From UBA5069 sp963773745 (GTDB lineage: Bacteria; Chloroflexota; Anaerolineae; Caldilineales; Caldilineaceae), in contig CAVZCL010000005.1 in assembly GCA_963773745.1 (NCBI GenBank), positions 744,001 through 808,000 on the forward strand: a stretch of 64,000 nucleotides of DNA, given 5' to 3'. Of this stretch, positions 28,041 through 38,478 are shown piece by piece (positions within the stretch are counted from its first letter, which is position 1; each line of letters begins with the position of its first letter). Under the pieces are notes generated by a model. The model did no database searches, was not told the DNA's origin, and worked only from the letters and a program-made list of their open reading frames with translations. A program made the translations under genes and the position numbers.

Positions 28041-29104
28041 GTCTCCAGACGCTCGGCCTGGTCGTTGGCGGCGAGCTCTTCAATGAACTCGTCAATCTCG
28101 CCATCCATGACGGCGGGCAACTGGTAGACCGTCTTGTTGATGCGGTGGTCGGTGACGCGGCTCTGCGGAAAGTTGTAGGTGCGAATCTTCTCGCTGCGGT
28201 CGCCCGTGCCCACCTGGCTCTTGCGCAGGCTGCCCATTGAATCCTGCTGCTTCTGCATCTCCAGCTCAAAGAGGCGGGCGCGCAGAATGCGCATGGCCTT
28301 CGCCTTGTTCTGCAACTGGCTCTTTTCATCCTGGCAGGCAATCACAATGCCCGAGGGGATGTGTGTGAGGCGCACAGCCGAGTCGGTGGTGTTGACGCTC
28401 TGCCCGCCTGGCCCGCTGCTGCGGAAGACGTCAATGCGGATGTCGTTGTCGCTTACCTGCACGTCGATCTCTTCGGCCTCGGGCAGCACGGCGACGGTGG
28501 CCGCGCTGGTGTGAATGCGCCCGGCGCTCTCGGTGGCGGGGACGCGCTGCACACGGTGCGTGCCCGACTCGAACTTGAGCTTGCTCCACGCGCCTTTGCC
28601 CTTGACGGCAAAGACCACTTCCTTGATGCCGCCAATGCCTGTGTCGCTGCCGCTGAGGATTTCCACCTTGAAGCGCTGGCGTTCGGCCCAGCGCAGGTAC
28701 ATGCGCATGAGTTCGCCTGCAAAGAGCGCCGCCTCTTCACCGCCCGTGCCGGCGCGGATTTCGACGATGACATTCTTGTCATCGTTGGGATCCTTGGGCA
28801 GGAGCAGTTGCTTCATGTGCAAATCAAGCGTCTTAAGCTCTTCCTCCAGCGCGCCGATCTCCATCTCGGCCATGGCGCGCATGTCGGGGTCACTGTCGCT
28901 CAGCAGCAGGCGGCTCTCGTCCATCTGCTGCTCTACGGCGCGGTAGCGGCGGTAGTCTTCAGCCAACTCTTCGATGCTGTTGCGCTCTTGCGCCAGTTCA
29001 TGGACGCGGTTGAAGTCCGAGGTGACCTCGGGGTCGGCCATGAGCGCAGTAATCTCGTCAAAGCGATCGGCGACGTGCTGGATGCGGTCGAGAAGCATGG
29101 ACAT
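28022..29104 (-). CDS. prfA: peptide chain release factor 1
   Basis: 360 residues from ATG 29104 (MSMLLDRIQHVADRFDE); an ATG two codons later is an alternative start. Recognition and catalysis motifs are complete: the UAA/UAG recognition region (GTHRVQRVPATESAGRIHTS) and GGQ within FRSSGPGGQSVNTTDSAVRL. The C-terminal region (GDRSEKIRTYNFPQSRVTDHRI) is also standard. It ends translation at UAA and UAG codons. It lies 10 bases after the phosphoribosyltransferase stop and upstream of prmC, which modifies it. Confidence 0.96.
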   Translation of the reverse strand: MSMLLDRIQHVADRFDEITALMADPEVTSDFNRVHELAQERNSIEELAEDYRRYRAVEQQMDESRLLLSDSDPDMRAMAEMEIGALEEELKTLDLHMKQLLLPKDPNDDKNVIVEIRAGTGGEEAALFAGELMRMYLRWAERQRFKVEILSGSDTGIGGIKEVVFAVKGKGAWSKLKFESGTHRVQRVPATESAGRIHTSAATVAVLPEAEEIDVQVSDNDIRIDVFRSSGPGGQSVNTTDSAVRLTHIPSGIVIACQDEKSQLQNKAKAMRILRARLFELEMQKQQDSMGSLRKSQVGTGDRSEKIRTYNFPQSRVTDHRINKTVYQLPAVMDGEIDEFIEELAANDQAERLETMSAQL

Positions 29105-29114
29105 AGGGTTCAGT

Positions 29115-29666
29115 TCAATCCGGAAAAATGGGAAGGTGGCCCAGGGCGACAATCTGGGGCCAGTCGCCGTCAGCCCCTTCGGTAAAGACGGCCATCTCGC
29201 CCACAATTGAGGCATTGGCCTGCGCCATCAACTGCTGCATGCCGCGCAGCGTGCTGCCGGTGCTGATGACGTCGTCGAGGAGCACCACGTTGCGTCCGGT
29301 GACGAGGGGGCGGTCCTTGCCGTCGAGGTAGAGCGTCTGCGGCACCCCGGTGGTAATGCTGACGACTTCCGTCTGCAGCGTGTCGCCCATGTAGGGCTTG
29401 CAGAACTTGCGCACAACAACATAGGGCAGCCCCGTGTGCTGCGAGATTGCGTGGCCCAGCGGCACGGCCTTTACCTCGGGCACAACCAGCGTTTGTGTGG
29501 CGGCGGGCATGCGTGCGGCCAGCGCCTTGGCGGCGTGCTCCACCACTTCGGTGTCGCCCAGCATGTTGAAAATGGCAATGGTAACGCCGGGAGCAACCTT
29601 GAAGAGGCGCAGATCGCGCTGCAGATTGCCAATGTGTACGGTGTGAACGACGCCGGTGTAACTCAT
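29115..29666 (-). CDS. adenine/xanthine-type phosphoribosyltransferase
   Basis: 183 residues from ATG 29666, with AAGGAG seven bases upstream. The PRPP loop reads NVVLLDDVISTGSTLRGM, and VVPEVKAVPLGHAISQHTG is like the substrate side of adenine phosphoribosyltransferase. Purine salvage from a free base and PRPP is the likely role; the exact base is not certain. It is first in an apparent operon with prfA and prmC. Confidence 0.82.
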   Translation of the reverse strand: MSYTGVVHTVHIGNLQRDLRLFKVAPGVTIAIFNMLGDTEVVEHAAKALAARMPAATQTLVVPEVKAVPLGHAISQHTGLPYVVVRKFCKPYMGDTLQTEVVSITTGVPQTLYLDGKDRPLVTGRNVVLLDDVISTGSTLRGMQQLMAQANASIVGEMAVFTEGADGDWPQIVALGHLPIFPD

Positions 29667-29790
29667 GGGGAGGCTCCTTGACGAGGCCCGCTGCGCCCCA
29701 ATGGGCTTCAGCCAGGCGGAACGAATAACAGCACGCCAAGAGAGGAATTCTATCACCGCAAGGGGGATTTGGGAAACGAGGCCTGCTTGA

Positions 29791-29970
29791 CAACGGCTTC
29801 AACGCAAAGGTGCAAAGGCAGCAAAGAGCGCAAAGGAAAAGCAAGAAGAAGCAAAGAAACAGCAATTGCTGCTTAGCAAACGGCATGCGGGCCTTCTTGA
29901 CCTTTGCTGCTTTTTCCCGCCTTTTCTTTGCGCTCTTTGCTGCCTTTGCTCCTTTGCGTTGAAGCCGTTG
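29791..29970. repeat. long imperfect palindrome of AACGCAAAGG type
   Basis: Left arm from CAACGGCTTCAACGCAAAGG and right arm ending CCTTTGCGTTGAAGCCGTTG, with an irregular centre of about 30-60 bases. It lies between two minus-strand genes. Confidence 0.8.
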
Positions 29971-29994
29971 CTGCGCAACATGAGCCGGGAAACG

Positions 29995-30417
29995 CTACGC
30001 CGTGTCGCTGCGCTGCAGGAGTGTTACATCCTGCGCAATGGGGCCTTCCTGGTTTTCGCCCAGAGAGAATTCAACCAGGTCGCCCGTCTGCAGGAAGCGC
30101 GGGCCGCGCAAAGCAGCAGCGGGCACAAAGAGCTCGGGCTCGCCCTGGCGCACAATGAAGCCGTAGCGCTTGCGAATGTTGTACCATTTGACCATGCCAC
30201 GGATTCGGTTGGCAGGGGCGAGCAGCACCCGGCAACCCGGGCAGAACTCGGGTGCGGCAGCGCTGGCCCCATGTGTAGCAAGCTTCTGTTCTTCGATTGT
30301 CCAGAGGTAGGAGATGCCGCAGCGCTCGCAGTAGCGGATTTCATCCTCGAGTTCGCGTTTGCCCGTGGCGCGTGCGGCGGAAAGTTTTGAACGACCTTGT
30401 TCCATTGCGTTTGACAT
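29995..30417 (-). CDS. zinc-ribbon plus cold-shock domain protein
   Basis: 140 residues from ATG 30417 (MSNAMEQGRSKLSAAR). The N-terminal half has a zinc ribbon, with YCERCG (C-x2-C) and FCPGCR (C-x2-C) separated by ~30 residues. The second half is a cold-shock fold: GMVKWYNIRKRYGFIV (RNP1-like) and ELFVPAAAL (RNP2-like), then GDLVEFSLGENQEGPIAQDV. It probably binds RNA or single-stranded DNA. Plain cold-shock proteins are about 70 residues and lack the ribbon. It is transcribed away from the tRNA gene, which starts 80 bases upstream on the other strand. Confidence 0.83.
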   Translation of the reverse strand: MSNAMEQGRSKLSAARATGKRELEDEIRYCERCGISYLWTIEEQKLATHGASAAAPEFCPGCRVLLAPANRIRGMVKWYNIRKRYGFIVRQGEPELFVPAAALRGPRFLQTGDLVEFSLGENQEGPIAQDVTLLQRSDTA

Positions 30418-30497
30418 CCAGTCCAACCGTTGGTAGGATTGCGGGACGGAGCACACCTTGAATGCCGCAGCCATGCGGCGCATCAGGGCGCAACTCT

Positions 30498-30571
<74 letters not shown>

Positions 30572-30583
30572 CACTATACTGAA

Positions 30584-30617
30584 GAGCCGGCTGTGCGTCA
30601 AAGCAGCCGGCTTTTTT
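30584..30617 (+). terminator. Rho-independent terminator of tRNA-Cys
   Basis: AGCCGGCTG / CAGCCGGCT stem with a ten-base loop and a run of TTTTTT. Confidence 0.92.
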
Positions 30618-30635
30618 GTTGGAAAGCTCGGGTGT

Positions 30636-30670
30636 GGGGTGTGGGGTGGGAATCCCCACACCCCGTTTTT
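30636..30670 (+). terminator. second hairpin with T run
   Basis: GGGGTGTGGGG(T) / (A)TCCCCACACCCC followed by GTTTTT, 19 bases after the first terminator. A back-up terminator is likely. Confidence 0.7.
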
Positions 30671-30983
30671 CGGGCTTGCGCAAGTTGCGTGCAAGGAGTA
30701 ATCTACACGCGTACCACAACCCCCATCATTCCCCCCAGCGGCGCCGAAGGACCTCGCACGCAGCTTTAGTCGTTCACGATTCACGGTAACTTTTACGCTC
30801 ACTCGCCCGTCATCAAAAGCAGCAGAGACGGTCTCTGTGTGCAGTGCGCGTATTGCCTGGTTTTGCAACACAGTGTTGCGTTCATCGCTGCGTTCATCGC
30901 TGCATTCATTGCTGCGTTGGCTGTTGCGTTTACTGCCCGCACTCATCTCTTTCATCGTTGCAAATACGAAGCCACAGAAGCCA
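30671..30983. other. upstream region of first penicillin-binding protein
   Basis: No gene seen. The repeated GCGTTCATCGCTGCATTCATTGC-like stretch (30879-30922) is a short imperfect tandem repeat with a 12-base unit. The frame is open from 30837 into the next gene but has no family features until after the lipoprotein signal. Confidence 0.45.
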
Positions 30984-33900
30984 ATGAATCCCGCCAAGGT
31001 CCCCCTTACGCCGCCCGCTCGCTCTGTGCCGTCACTGCGCCCTGCAGCAATGCGCCCTGCAGCAATGCACGCGCGCCCACTCGCCGCGCGCCTTCTGCTC
31101 GTGCTTCTGCTGGCGGCGCTCCTCTTTGTCCTCAGCGGCTGCGGCGGCAAGGATGGCGAGGACACAGACATTTTGCCAGAGGCCGTGCCCGAAGTCATTA
31201 CCAAGCTGGAGGACTTTCCCGCACAGATTGATGAGTACATTGCGCGCTACAACGCCGAGTATCAGTTGGCCCCGCGCCAGGGCGAGAGCCCCCTGGAGGT
31301 AGCCGAGAGCTATCTGCGCCGCTACCAGCCGGGGCCGCTACCGCGCGTCTTCCAGCACACCATTGTCAGCGACCGCCACGGTACTGTGCTGGCGGAGCTG
31401 GTGAACGAGGGGCGGCGCACGTGGGTGCCCCTGAGCAGCATTTCGCCCAACATGATCAATGCGACCGTGGCCACGGAGGACGCCTCATTCTTCCAGAACA
31501 AGGGCATTGACGCACGCCGTGTAATTGCCGCGCTCATCCAGAACACCTCCACAGGGGATGTGGTGTCGGGTGCAAGCACAATCACCATGCAGCTTGCGCG
31601 TAACCTCTTCTTTCCGCCCAGCCGCCGCTACGACCAGTCGATGGACCGCAAGGTCTTCGAGATGCTGATTGCCCAGGATTTGACGAACCTCTACACCAAA
31701 GAGGAAATCCTGGAGATGTATCTGAACCTCATCAATTTCGGCCAGCGCGCCTATGGCGCCGAGGAGGCCGCGCAAACCTATTTCGGCAAGTCGGCGGCGG
31801 ACTTGTCGCTGGCCGAGGCCACACTCATCGCAGGCATTCCGCAGCAGCCTGCCTCGCTGGATCCGCAGGCCAACTTCGAGGCGGCCAGGGGCCGCCAGCG
31901 CACTGTGCTTGATTTGATGGTGCGCCACGGTTTCATTACGCTGGCCGAGGCCGACGCAGCCTTTGCCGAGGAAGTGGCGCTGCAGCCCATCCGCACAATT
32001 GAGCAACCCAAGGCGCCCCACTTCATCCAGTACCTGCAGCAAAATGTGACGCGTGATCTCAATATCGACAACCTGGGCCGCGCCGGACTGCGCATTACCT
32101 CTACGCTTGACCTGCCTATGCAGGAACTGGCCCAGCAGGTTGTCACCGAGAAGGTCAACAGCCTGCGCTATGCGTACAACCTGAACAGCGCAGCGATGGT
32201 GGCGCTGCGGCCTGTGGATGCGCAGATTCTCGTCATGGTGGGCAGCGCCGACTATGACAACGCCGCCATCGACGGAAACGTCAATGTGGCAACCAGCCTG
32301 CGCCAGCCGGGTAGTTCAATCAAGGCCGTGCTCTACGCCACAGCATTCAATGACGGCATTATCAGCCCCGCCTCCATCCTGTGGGATGAGCCGGTGCAAT
32401 ATGTCATCAACGAGCGCGAGGTTTACGTACCGGCGAATTACGATTTGCGCTTCCACGGCCCGGTGACGGCGCGCACGGCGCTGGCCAACTCCTACAACGT
32501 GCCCGCCATCAAACTCATCGATGCGGTCAGCCCCGACCGCATGGCGCAGATGGGCAACGCGATGGGACTCAAGACCCTTGCCACGCAGCCCGGGCTCTAC
32601 GGCCTGCCGCTGACGCTGGGTGCAAATGAGGTCACGCTGCTGGACCTGACAACTGCCTATCACACCATCCGCAACGCGGGCGCGTATGTGCCCACACGCT
32701 CCGTGCTGGCCGCTACTGACCCGCTGGGCAACCCCGTGCAGATTGAGGCGCCGGTCCCCGCCAAGCAGGTGCTCAAGCCCGAAGCCGCCTTCCAGGTAAC
32801 GAGTATCCTCAGCGACAACAAGGCGCGCGAGCCTGCCTTTGGCGTCAACACGCCGCTCAAAATCAGCCGTCCGGCCGCCGTCAAGACCGGAACGACCACC
32901 GCCTACCGCGACAACCTGACCATCGGCTATACGCAGTACATCGTTGCCGGTGTCTGGGCGGGCAACCCGGGCGGCGCGCCCATGAGCGGCGTCACCGGCG
33001 TGACCGGCGCAGCGCCCATTTGGCATGATTTCATGGAAGGCGTCATCGCCGATCCGGCCATGCTTGCCGCGCTGAATGCCAGTGATGACCCCGCCGACTG
33101 GGAGTTTCAGCCGCCGGCAGATGCAATTCAGCGGCAGATTGCCTGCGCCGACAAGGTGGAGTGCCCCACCACCAACGAGTACTTCACACGTAGCTGGCTG
33201 GGAAACTTTGGCTGGGATGGCCCCACGGGTGACAGCACTGCCATCCGCGACAAGGTGCTGCTTGTGAGCACGAACCGCGGTGGCTCCTACGTGGGCGTCT
33301 GCTCCAACGATGCCGGCGTGGAACGCACCTACCTCAAGCTGCCCGAGGGCTACGGCCGGCTTGGTCCGCCCTCTGCGGTGGAGCAACTCGAGCGCTTCGT
33401 GCGCATCGCGCCCGACCTGCCGTCGCCTGCCGTGCGTTCGGTCGAGTCGGCGCCGCTGGCCGCTGAAGTGAATGACAAGGTCTCCACAGAGCGCCAGCAG
33501 GCGCTGCGCTGGAGCCGCAGCAATAACACATACCTCAACTTTGGCTCCTGCCAGGGGGTTGATCAGGTTGTCCGCGCCACGATTGGCGGCGGCATCGACC
33601 GCGTTTACCTTGTGGGCTTTGACGGCAAGGTGGTAGGCGAGATGGCGACGACGGCGACACCCGTACCGCCGCCGACAAACACGCCGCTGCCGCCGACGGC
33701 CACGCTGGCCGCCACAGCCACGGAAATTCCGCCAACAGCCACAGAGACGCCGACTGAAGCGCCTACGGACACACCCACGGTCGCGCCCACGGACACGCCC
33801 ACGGTCGCACCTACGGACGTTCCCACAGTGACGCCGCTGCCGGCGACGAATACGCCTGAGCCTACCGCCACTGCCACTGGCTGCACCGACAGCGACGCCG

Positions 33901-34923
33901 ACAGCTGCGCCGACAGCGACGCCGACAGTTGCGCCCACGGCCACGCCGGTGCCACCCACGGCGACAGCCACCGCGACGGAAGTGCCGCCGACGGCGACAC
34001 CGACCGCAACATTCACAGCAGTGCCGCCGACGGCGACAGCCACCGCGACGCCTGTGCCGCCCACAGCCACGCCGACACGCGTGCCGCCGACGGCCACGCC
34101 GACCGCAACTGCAATCCTGCCGACCGCCACGCCGACACGCGTGCCGCCGACAGCCACTGCCACGGCCACGCCAACCGCAACAGCGATGCCAACTGCGACA
34201 GCGATGCCAACTGCAACAGCGACGCCAACCGCCACTGCCACGCCGACTGCGACAGCGACGCCAACCGCCACGAACACGCCGACTGTGACGCCGACGCCGA
34301 CAAACACAGCGACCTTCACGCCAATGCCGACGCCGGTGATCATCGGCACGCCGTCCGAATCGGATGCGCAGGCAACCAGTACACCGCTGCCTGCGCGCAC
34401 GCCACAGGGTGTGGACCGTGTGGTGCCTGGGCGCGTGGCCGCAGCAACGGCAACGTCGCTGCCCACAAGCACGCCGATGCCGCTGCCCACAGCCACGGCC
34501 ACTTCGGCTGGTCTGCCGAGCGTCACGCCGACTCTCGCACCCACCCTTGCTCCAACCGTCGCACCGACGGCGGCGGCCGACACCACCGGCCAGCCACCCT
34601 ACTACCTGGTTGGTGTGGGCCACGACAATAGCTGCGCCGGCAACTACATCATGGGGCAGATTCTGGACAGCGCGGGCAACCCGCAACCTGGTGTCTCCAT
34701 CATTGGAGTAGACCAGTGGGGCAACTTCATGCAGGCAATCTCCAAGGCGGGCGACTACGACTTCGGCCGCTTCGACTTCCCGATTGCGCCTGACGCACGC
34801 GAGTACTACATTACTGTCGTCAACGACCAGGGCGCACCCCTCAGCTTCTCGGTGACGGTTCAGCACCAGATGGGCGACCTTGCGGGCACCCTCTGCCATT
34901 ACATTACATGGCAGGCGCGCTAG
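30984..34923 (+). CDS. class A penicillin-binding protein (glycosyltransferase/transpeptidase) with Thr/Pro tail, lipoprotein-type N-terminus, frameshift in tail
   Basis: About 1313 residues. ATGs at 30984, 31050 and 31065 are candidate starts; the last directly precedes the hydrophobic core LLLVLLLAALLFVLSGC, a lipobox. The GT51 domain (~120-320) has ATEDASFF with catalytic Glu, GASTITMQLARNLFF, and RKVFEMLIAQDLTNLYTKEE then ILEMYLNLINFG. The transpeptidase domain (~430-650) has SSIK (QPGSSIKAVLY), SYN (NSYNVP) and KTG (AVKTGTTTAY). The usual GT51 His after FF is Asn. A very long Thr/Pro-rich stretch follows, broken by one extra base near 33884 and continuing in another frame to a C-terminal domain (GNYIMGQILDSAGNPQPGVSI ...) like carboxypeptidase regulatory folds. 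It builds and crosslinks peptidoglycan. A paralogue is the next gene. Confidence 0.88.
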
Positions 34924-34990
34924 CCAGAGGTGATGGACTACGTCGCGGCGGCTTGGGAAGGTTGACGGAATCGTTTGGCAATGGCCCTCA

Positions 34991-35042
34991 CTTGCTGCAG
35001 CCACCGCCACAGGCTAAAGCCTGCAGCGGTGGCTGCAGCAAG
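34991..35042. terminator. 25-bp hairpin after the first penicillin-binding protein
   Basis: CTTGCTGCAGCCACCGC and the next eight bases pair with the mirror sequence (two mismatches) across a two-base loop. It starts 67 bases after the stop. No T run. Confidence 0.6.
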
Positions 35043-35161
35043 CGCGCTCAATGCCGAACATATTCGCCAATGTTCATCGGTGGTGCGTCCTGGAAGCCCC
35101 CCGCTACGACACGCGGGCGTGCGCATTGCACCGGTGCATGCACGACAATCGAGACAATCGC

Positions 35162-35202
35162 CGCGCACTGCACGCACCTTTAAACGGTGCGTGCAGTGCG
35201 CG
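35162..35202. repeat. perfect 17-bp hairpin between the two penicillin-binding proteins
   Basis: CGCGCACTGCACGCACC / GGTGCGTGCAGTGCGCG with a seven-base loop. The intergenic space (512 bases) also holds a lone arm of the CTGGAAGCCCCCCGCTACGA repeat near 35089. No gene was recognised in it. Confidence 0.65.
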
Positions 35203-35444
35203 TTTGGCGCAAACAGATTGGCTCCGCTCCCGTGACGCGGTAGAATTGTCCCCAGGTTCGTGGAACGTCGTGCGCAGACTCTGCGTCCTTCCTGCAGAAG
35301 ATCCTGTCAAGCGAGTGCCATTCCTGTACATGCAATGCACATCGTACGCACTAAATGCATCATGTGTGGGTTCGGCTATGCGTGTACAATGAGCGCTTGG
35401 GTTCTGGCGCTGGCTTGGGCGTAACGCGTTTGGGAATGTGCAAA

Positions 35445-38400
35445 ATGAAGCATAAGACCCCCCTCTTCTTGGTGCTGCTGTTGCTCGCGCTTGTGGCTAC
35501 GGGCTGCGAACGGCGTCCTCCTGTGCCCAAAGCTGCCGTGCGCCTTACCTTGACGGTGGATGGGCTGCTTGAGGGTTATGGCGCGGCATATGACTTTTCC
35601 GAGCGGCTGCCGGGTACGCCTCAGGAGGTAGCCGAGGCGTATATGGAGATGTATCAACCTGGCCCGCTGCCGCGCATCTTTGAGCACAGCATCATTACTG
35701 ACAGGTACGGCACCGTGTTGGGCGAGTGGGTGGATGAAGGCCGCCGCACATGGATGCCGATTGACCGCATTTCGCCCAACGTGGTGGATGCCCTCGTCGC
35801 CACCGAGGATTCGAGCTTCTTTCTCAACGAAGGCATTGACATGCGCCGCCTGCTGGGCGCCATTGTGCAGAATGCCTCCAGTGGCGACATTGTTTCCGGT
35901 GCAAGCACACTGACCATGCAACTTGCGCGCAACCTCTTCTTCGTACCCGATGTGCGCTTTGACCAATCAGTGGAGCGCAAAGGCTACGAAACGCTGATTG
36001 CGCAGGACTTGACGCGCCTCTATACCAAGGACGAGCTTCTGGAGATGTACCTGAATCTTGTCAACTTTGGCCACCGTTCCTATGGGGTGGAGGCGGCCGC
36101 GCAGACTTACTTCGGCAAGGCTGCAGCAGAGCTGTCGCTGGCAGAGGCGTCTCTCATTGCAGGCATTCCCCAGGCGCCGGCGGCGTATGATCCCTTCGTC
36201 AATTTTGAGGCCGCCAAGGAGCGCCAGCGCATTGTGCTGGACCTGATGGTGCGCCACAATTACATCTCCCAAAGCGAGGCCGATGCCGTCTTTGCGCAGC
36301 CGGTGACGCTGGCCGCTGACCCCGACAGTGCGCCACGGCTGGCGCGCCACTTTGTACAGTTCCTGCGCGAGGAGGTGCAGCTGCGCCTGGGCGATGTTTC
36401 GGCCGATCGTGCCGGCCTGCACATTACCTCTACGCTGGACCTGCCCATGCAACTCCTGGCCGAGGAGATCGTCAAAGAGCAGGTTGGCAAGCTGCGCCCG
36501 GTCTATGACCTGAGCAATGCGGCGCTGGTGGCCATGAAACCCGGCAGCGCCGAGGTGCTGGTGATGGTGGGCAGCGCCAACTTTGACGATGACTCGATTG
36601 ACGGCAAGGTGAATGTTGCCACCAGCCTGCGCCAGCCCGGCAGCTCCATCAAGCCCATCCTCTACGCCACGGCGATGAACGACAATCTGATTAGCCCGGC
36701 CACCGTCATCTGGGATCTGAAGGCGGAGTACAAGGTTGGAGATGGCAAAACCTACGCGCCGAAGAATTACGATGAGAGGTTCCACGGGCCGGTAACGGCG
36801 CGCACGGCCATGGCCAACTCCTACAACGTGCCCGCCGTCAAGCTGCTGGATGCGGTGGGCGTGCAGCGCATGCTCGATTCGGGCCGCGCCATGGGGCTTC
36901 TCAGCCTGGCCGACGACGCCACGCGCTATGGTCTGTCGCTTACGCTGGGCGGCGGCGAAACGCGCCTGCTGGACATGACGACTGCCTTCAATACGATTGC
37001 CGACGGCGGCCTCTATCAGCCCTATCGCCCCGTCGTGGCCATTGACGACGGGGCGGGCAATCCGATTGATCTCTTTCCGGAGATCGAGCCGGAACGGGTG
37101 CTTACCACCGCCGCAGCCTTCCAGGTGACGAGCATTCTGACGGACCGCAAGGCGCGTGAGCCTGCCTTTGGCGTCAACACCCCCTTTAATCTCTCCTATC
37201 CTGCGGCGGCCAAAACGGGGACAACCACCAGCTTTCGCGACAACCTGACCATGGGCTTCACCCGCAATTTGATTGTGGGCGTGTGGGCGGGCAACAGCGA
37301 CGGCCGCCCCATGAAAGGGGTGACCGGCGTAACCGGCGCTGCGCCCATTTGGAGCGAGTTCATGCAGACGGTCATCTCCGACACGGCAATGATCGAGTCG
37401 CTGGGCGTTACGGCGGATATCAAGGACTGGACATTTACACCGCCCGACGACGTGGTGTTGCGCAAGATCGAGTGCCCCGGTTTGCTCAAGTGCCCGCAGC
37501 AGTATGAGTACTTTAGCCTGCCGTGGGTGGCGAAGATGGGGCGCTCCGGCCTGACAAGTGACGGCTTCATGGCACGCGACGATGTCATGGCTGTCTATGC
37601 TGCCGGCCGTACGGTGGGCGTCTGCAGCGACACCGAGGAAGGCGTTGCACGCACGAACTTCCGCATGCCCGAAGGTTTCGGCCTGCTTGCGTCCTTTTCC
37701 CAGCCGGTGACGACAACGGCAGCGCTGGCAATTGCGCCTGCGCTGCCTGTGCCTGATCGCTCCGCCTATACCAGGCCAATTGCCGCCAAGGTGCCGGAGG
37801 CGATTGAGAAGGAGCGCAAGGAGGTGATGCGCTGGGCCAGCGCCAATGGGCAGACGCTGCACCTGGGCCCGTGCAATGCCGTCGAACCGCTTGTGCGTGA
37901 ACTCTACGGCACAAGCGCCATCTCATTTGGCCGGCTGCAACCCCTTGCAGAATTTAGCAATCCTCCGGCTGTGGCCGAATCCACGACCATCATAACGCCC
38001 GTTCCACCCACGCAGAACGTTACTCCTGATGACCAGGGCGAGGCGGTTGCCGGTGCTGCAGAAGATGCAGCGGCCGCATTGCCGGGCAGCGATGCGGTGC
38101 CGGTTGTGAACCTCGTGGTAGCACCCGCCGGCCAATACCAGTTGACGGCTGCCGGGCCGAGCAGCGGTTGCACCGGCAATGTCATTGTGGGCACAGTGTT
38201 GGGCGCAGACGGCACGCCGCTCAACGGCGTGCGCGTCGTGGCCACCGACCAATATGGCAATCGCGCCGAGACGCAGAGCAAGGCGGGCGGTGAGGCGGGG
38301 CTCTTTGACTTCGGCGTGGCCGGCACCGAGAATAGCTACTATGTCACCGTGCTGGATGGCGCCGGCAATGCAGTCAGCCCGACGGGCGTCATCAACCACA

Positions 38401-38459
38401 TGCAACCTGCCGAGGGCAACGCCTGCTACTGGGTGCAGTTCCAGGCCAGCGGCAACTAG
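35445..38459 (+). CDS. class A penicillin-binding protein, paralogue, lipoprotein-type N-terminus
   Basis: 1004 residues from ATG 35445 (MKHKTPLFLVLLLLALVATGC); ATG 35436 is also possible. The signal ends in a lipobox-like ATGC. The GT51 domain has ATEDSSFFLNEGID, GASTLTMQLARNLFF and LLEMYLNLVNFGHRSYG. The transpeptidase has SSIK (QPGSSIKPILYATA), SYN and KTG (AAKTGTTTSFRD). Large parts are near-identical in pattern to the upstream paralogue, including GVTGVTGAAPIW and the Cys-containing VGVCS region, which points to tandem duplication. It lacks the long Thr/Pro tail; instead a short linker leads to CTGNVIVGTVLGADGTPLNG, the same C-terminal domain as in the paralogue. All catalytic residues are visible and there is no frameshift. 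Confidence 0.9.
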   Translation: MKHKTPLFLVLLLLALVATGCERRPPVPKAAVRLTLTVDGLLEGYGAAYDFSERLPGTPQEVAEAYMEMYQPGPLPRIFEHSIITDRYGTVLGEWVDEGRRTWMPIDRISPNVVDALVATEDSSFFLNEGIDMRRLLGAIVQNASSGDIVSGASTLTMQLARNLFFVPDVRFDQSVERKGYETLIAQDLTRLYTKDELLEMYLNLVNFGHRSYGVEAAAQTYFGKAAAELSLAEASLIAGIPQAPAAYDPFVNFEAAKERQRIVLDLMVRHNYISQSEADAVFAQPVTLAADPDSAPRLARHFVQFLREEVQLRLGDVSADRAGLHITSTLDLPMQLLAEEIVKEQVGKLRPVYDLSNAALVAMKPGSAEVLVMVGSANFDDDSIDGKVNVATSLRQPGSSIKPILYATAMNDNLISPATVIWDLKAEYKVGDGKTYAPKNYDERFHGPVTARTAMANSYNVPAVKLLDAVGVQRMLDSGRAMGLLSLADDATRYGLSLTLGGGETRLLDMTTAFNTIADGGLYQPYRPVVAIDDGAGNPIDLFPEIEPERVLTTAAAFQVTSILTDRKAREPAFGVNTPFNLSYPAAAKTGTTTSFRDNLTMGFTRNLIVGVWAGNSDGRPMKGVTGVTGAAPIWSEFMQTVISDTAMIESLGVTADIKDWTFTPPDDVVLRKIECPGLLKCPQQYEYFSLPWVAKMGRSGLTSDGFMARDDVMAVYAAGRTVGVCSDTEEGVARTNFRMPEGFGLLASFSQPVTTTAALAIAPALPVPDRSAYTRPIAAKVPEAIEKERKEVMRWASANGQTLHLGPCNAVEPLVRELYGTSAISFGRLQPLAEFSNPPAVAESTTIITPVPPTQNVTPDDQGEAVAGAAEDAAAALPGSDAVPVVNLVVAPAGQYQLTAAGPSSGCTGNVIVGTVLGADGTPLNGVRVVATDQYGNRAETQSKAGGEAGLFDFGVAGTENSYYVTVLDGAGNAVSPTGVINHMQPAEGNACYWVQFQASGN

Positions 38460-38478
38460 CTCCGGCGGCGCTCGAAAC

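Noticed and set aside
33870..33900. Programmed frameshift in the penicillin-binding protein tail
   Set aside because: No slippery heptamer or downstream structure was recognised, and similar indels occur in many unrelated genes here.
33650..34560. Possible CRISPR-like or tandem repeat array
   Set aside because: The repetition is codon-level (Thr, Pro, Ala) without fixed repeat and spacer lengths; it encodes a linker.
32316..35010. Long minus-strand frames rich in Val/Gly/Ala or Arg/Cys opposite the Thr/Pro tail
   Set aside because: They mirror the low-complexity ACG/CCG repeats of the penicillin-binding protein tail.
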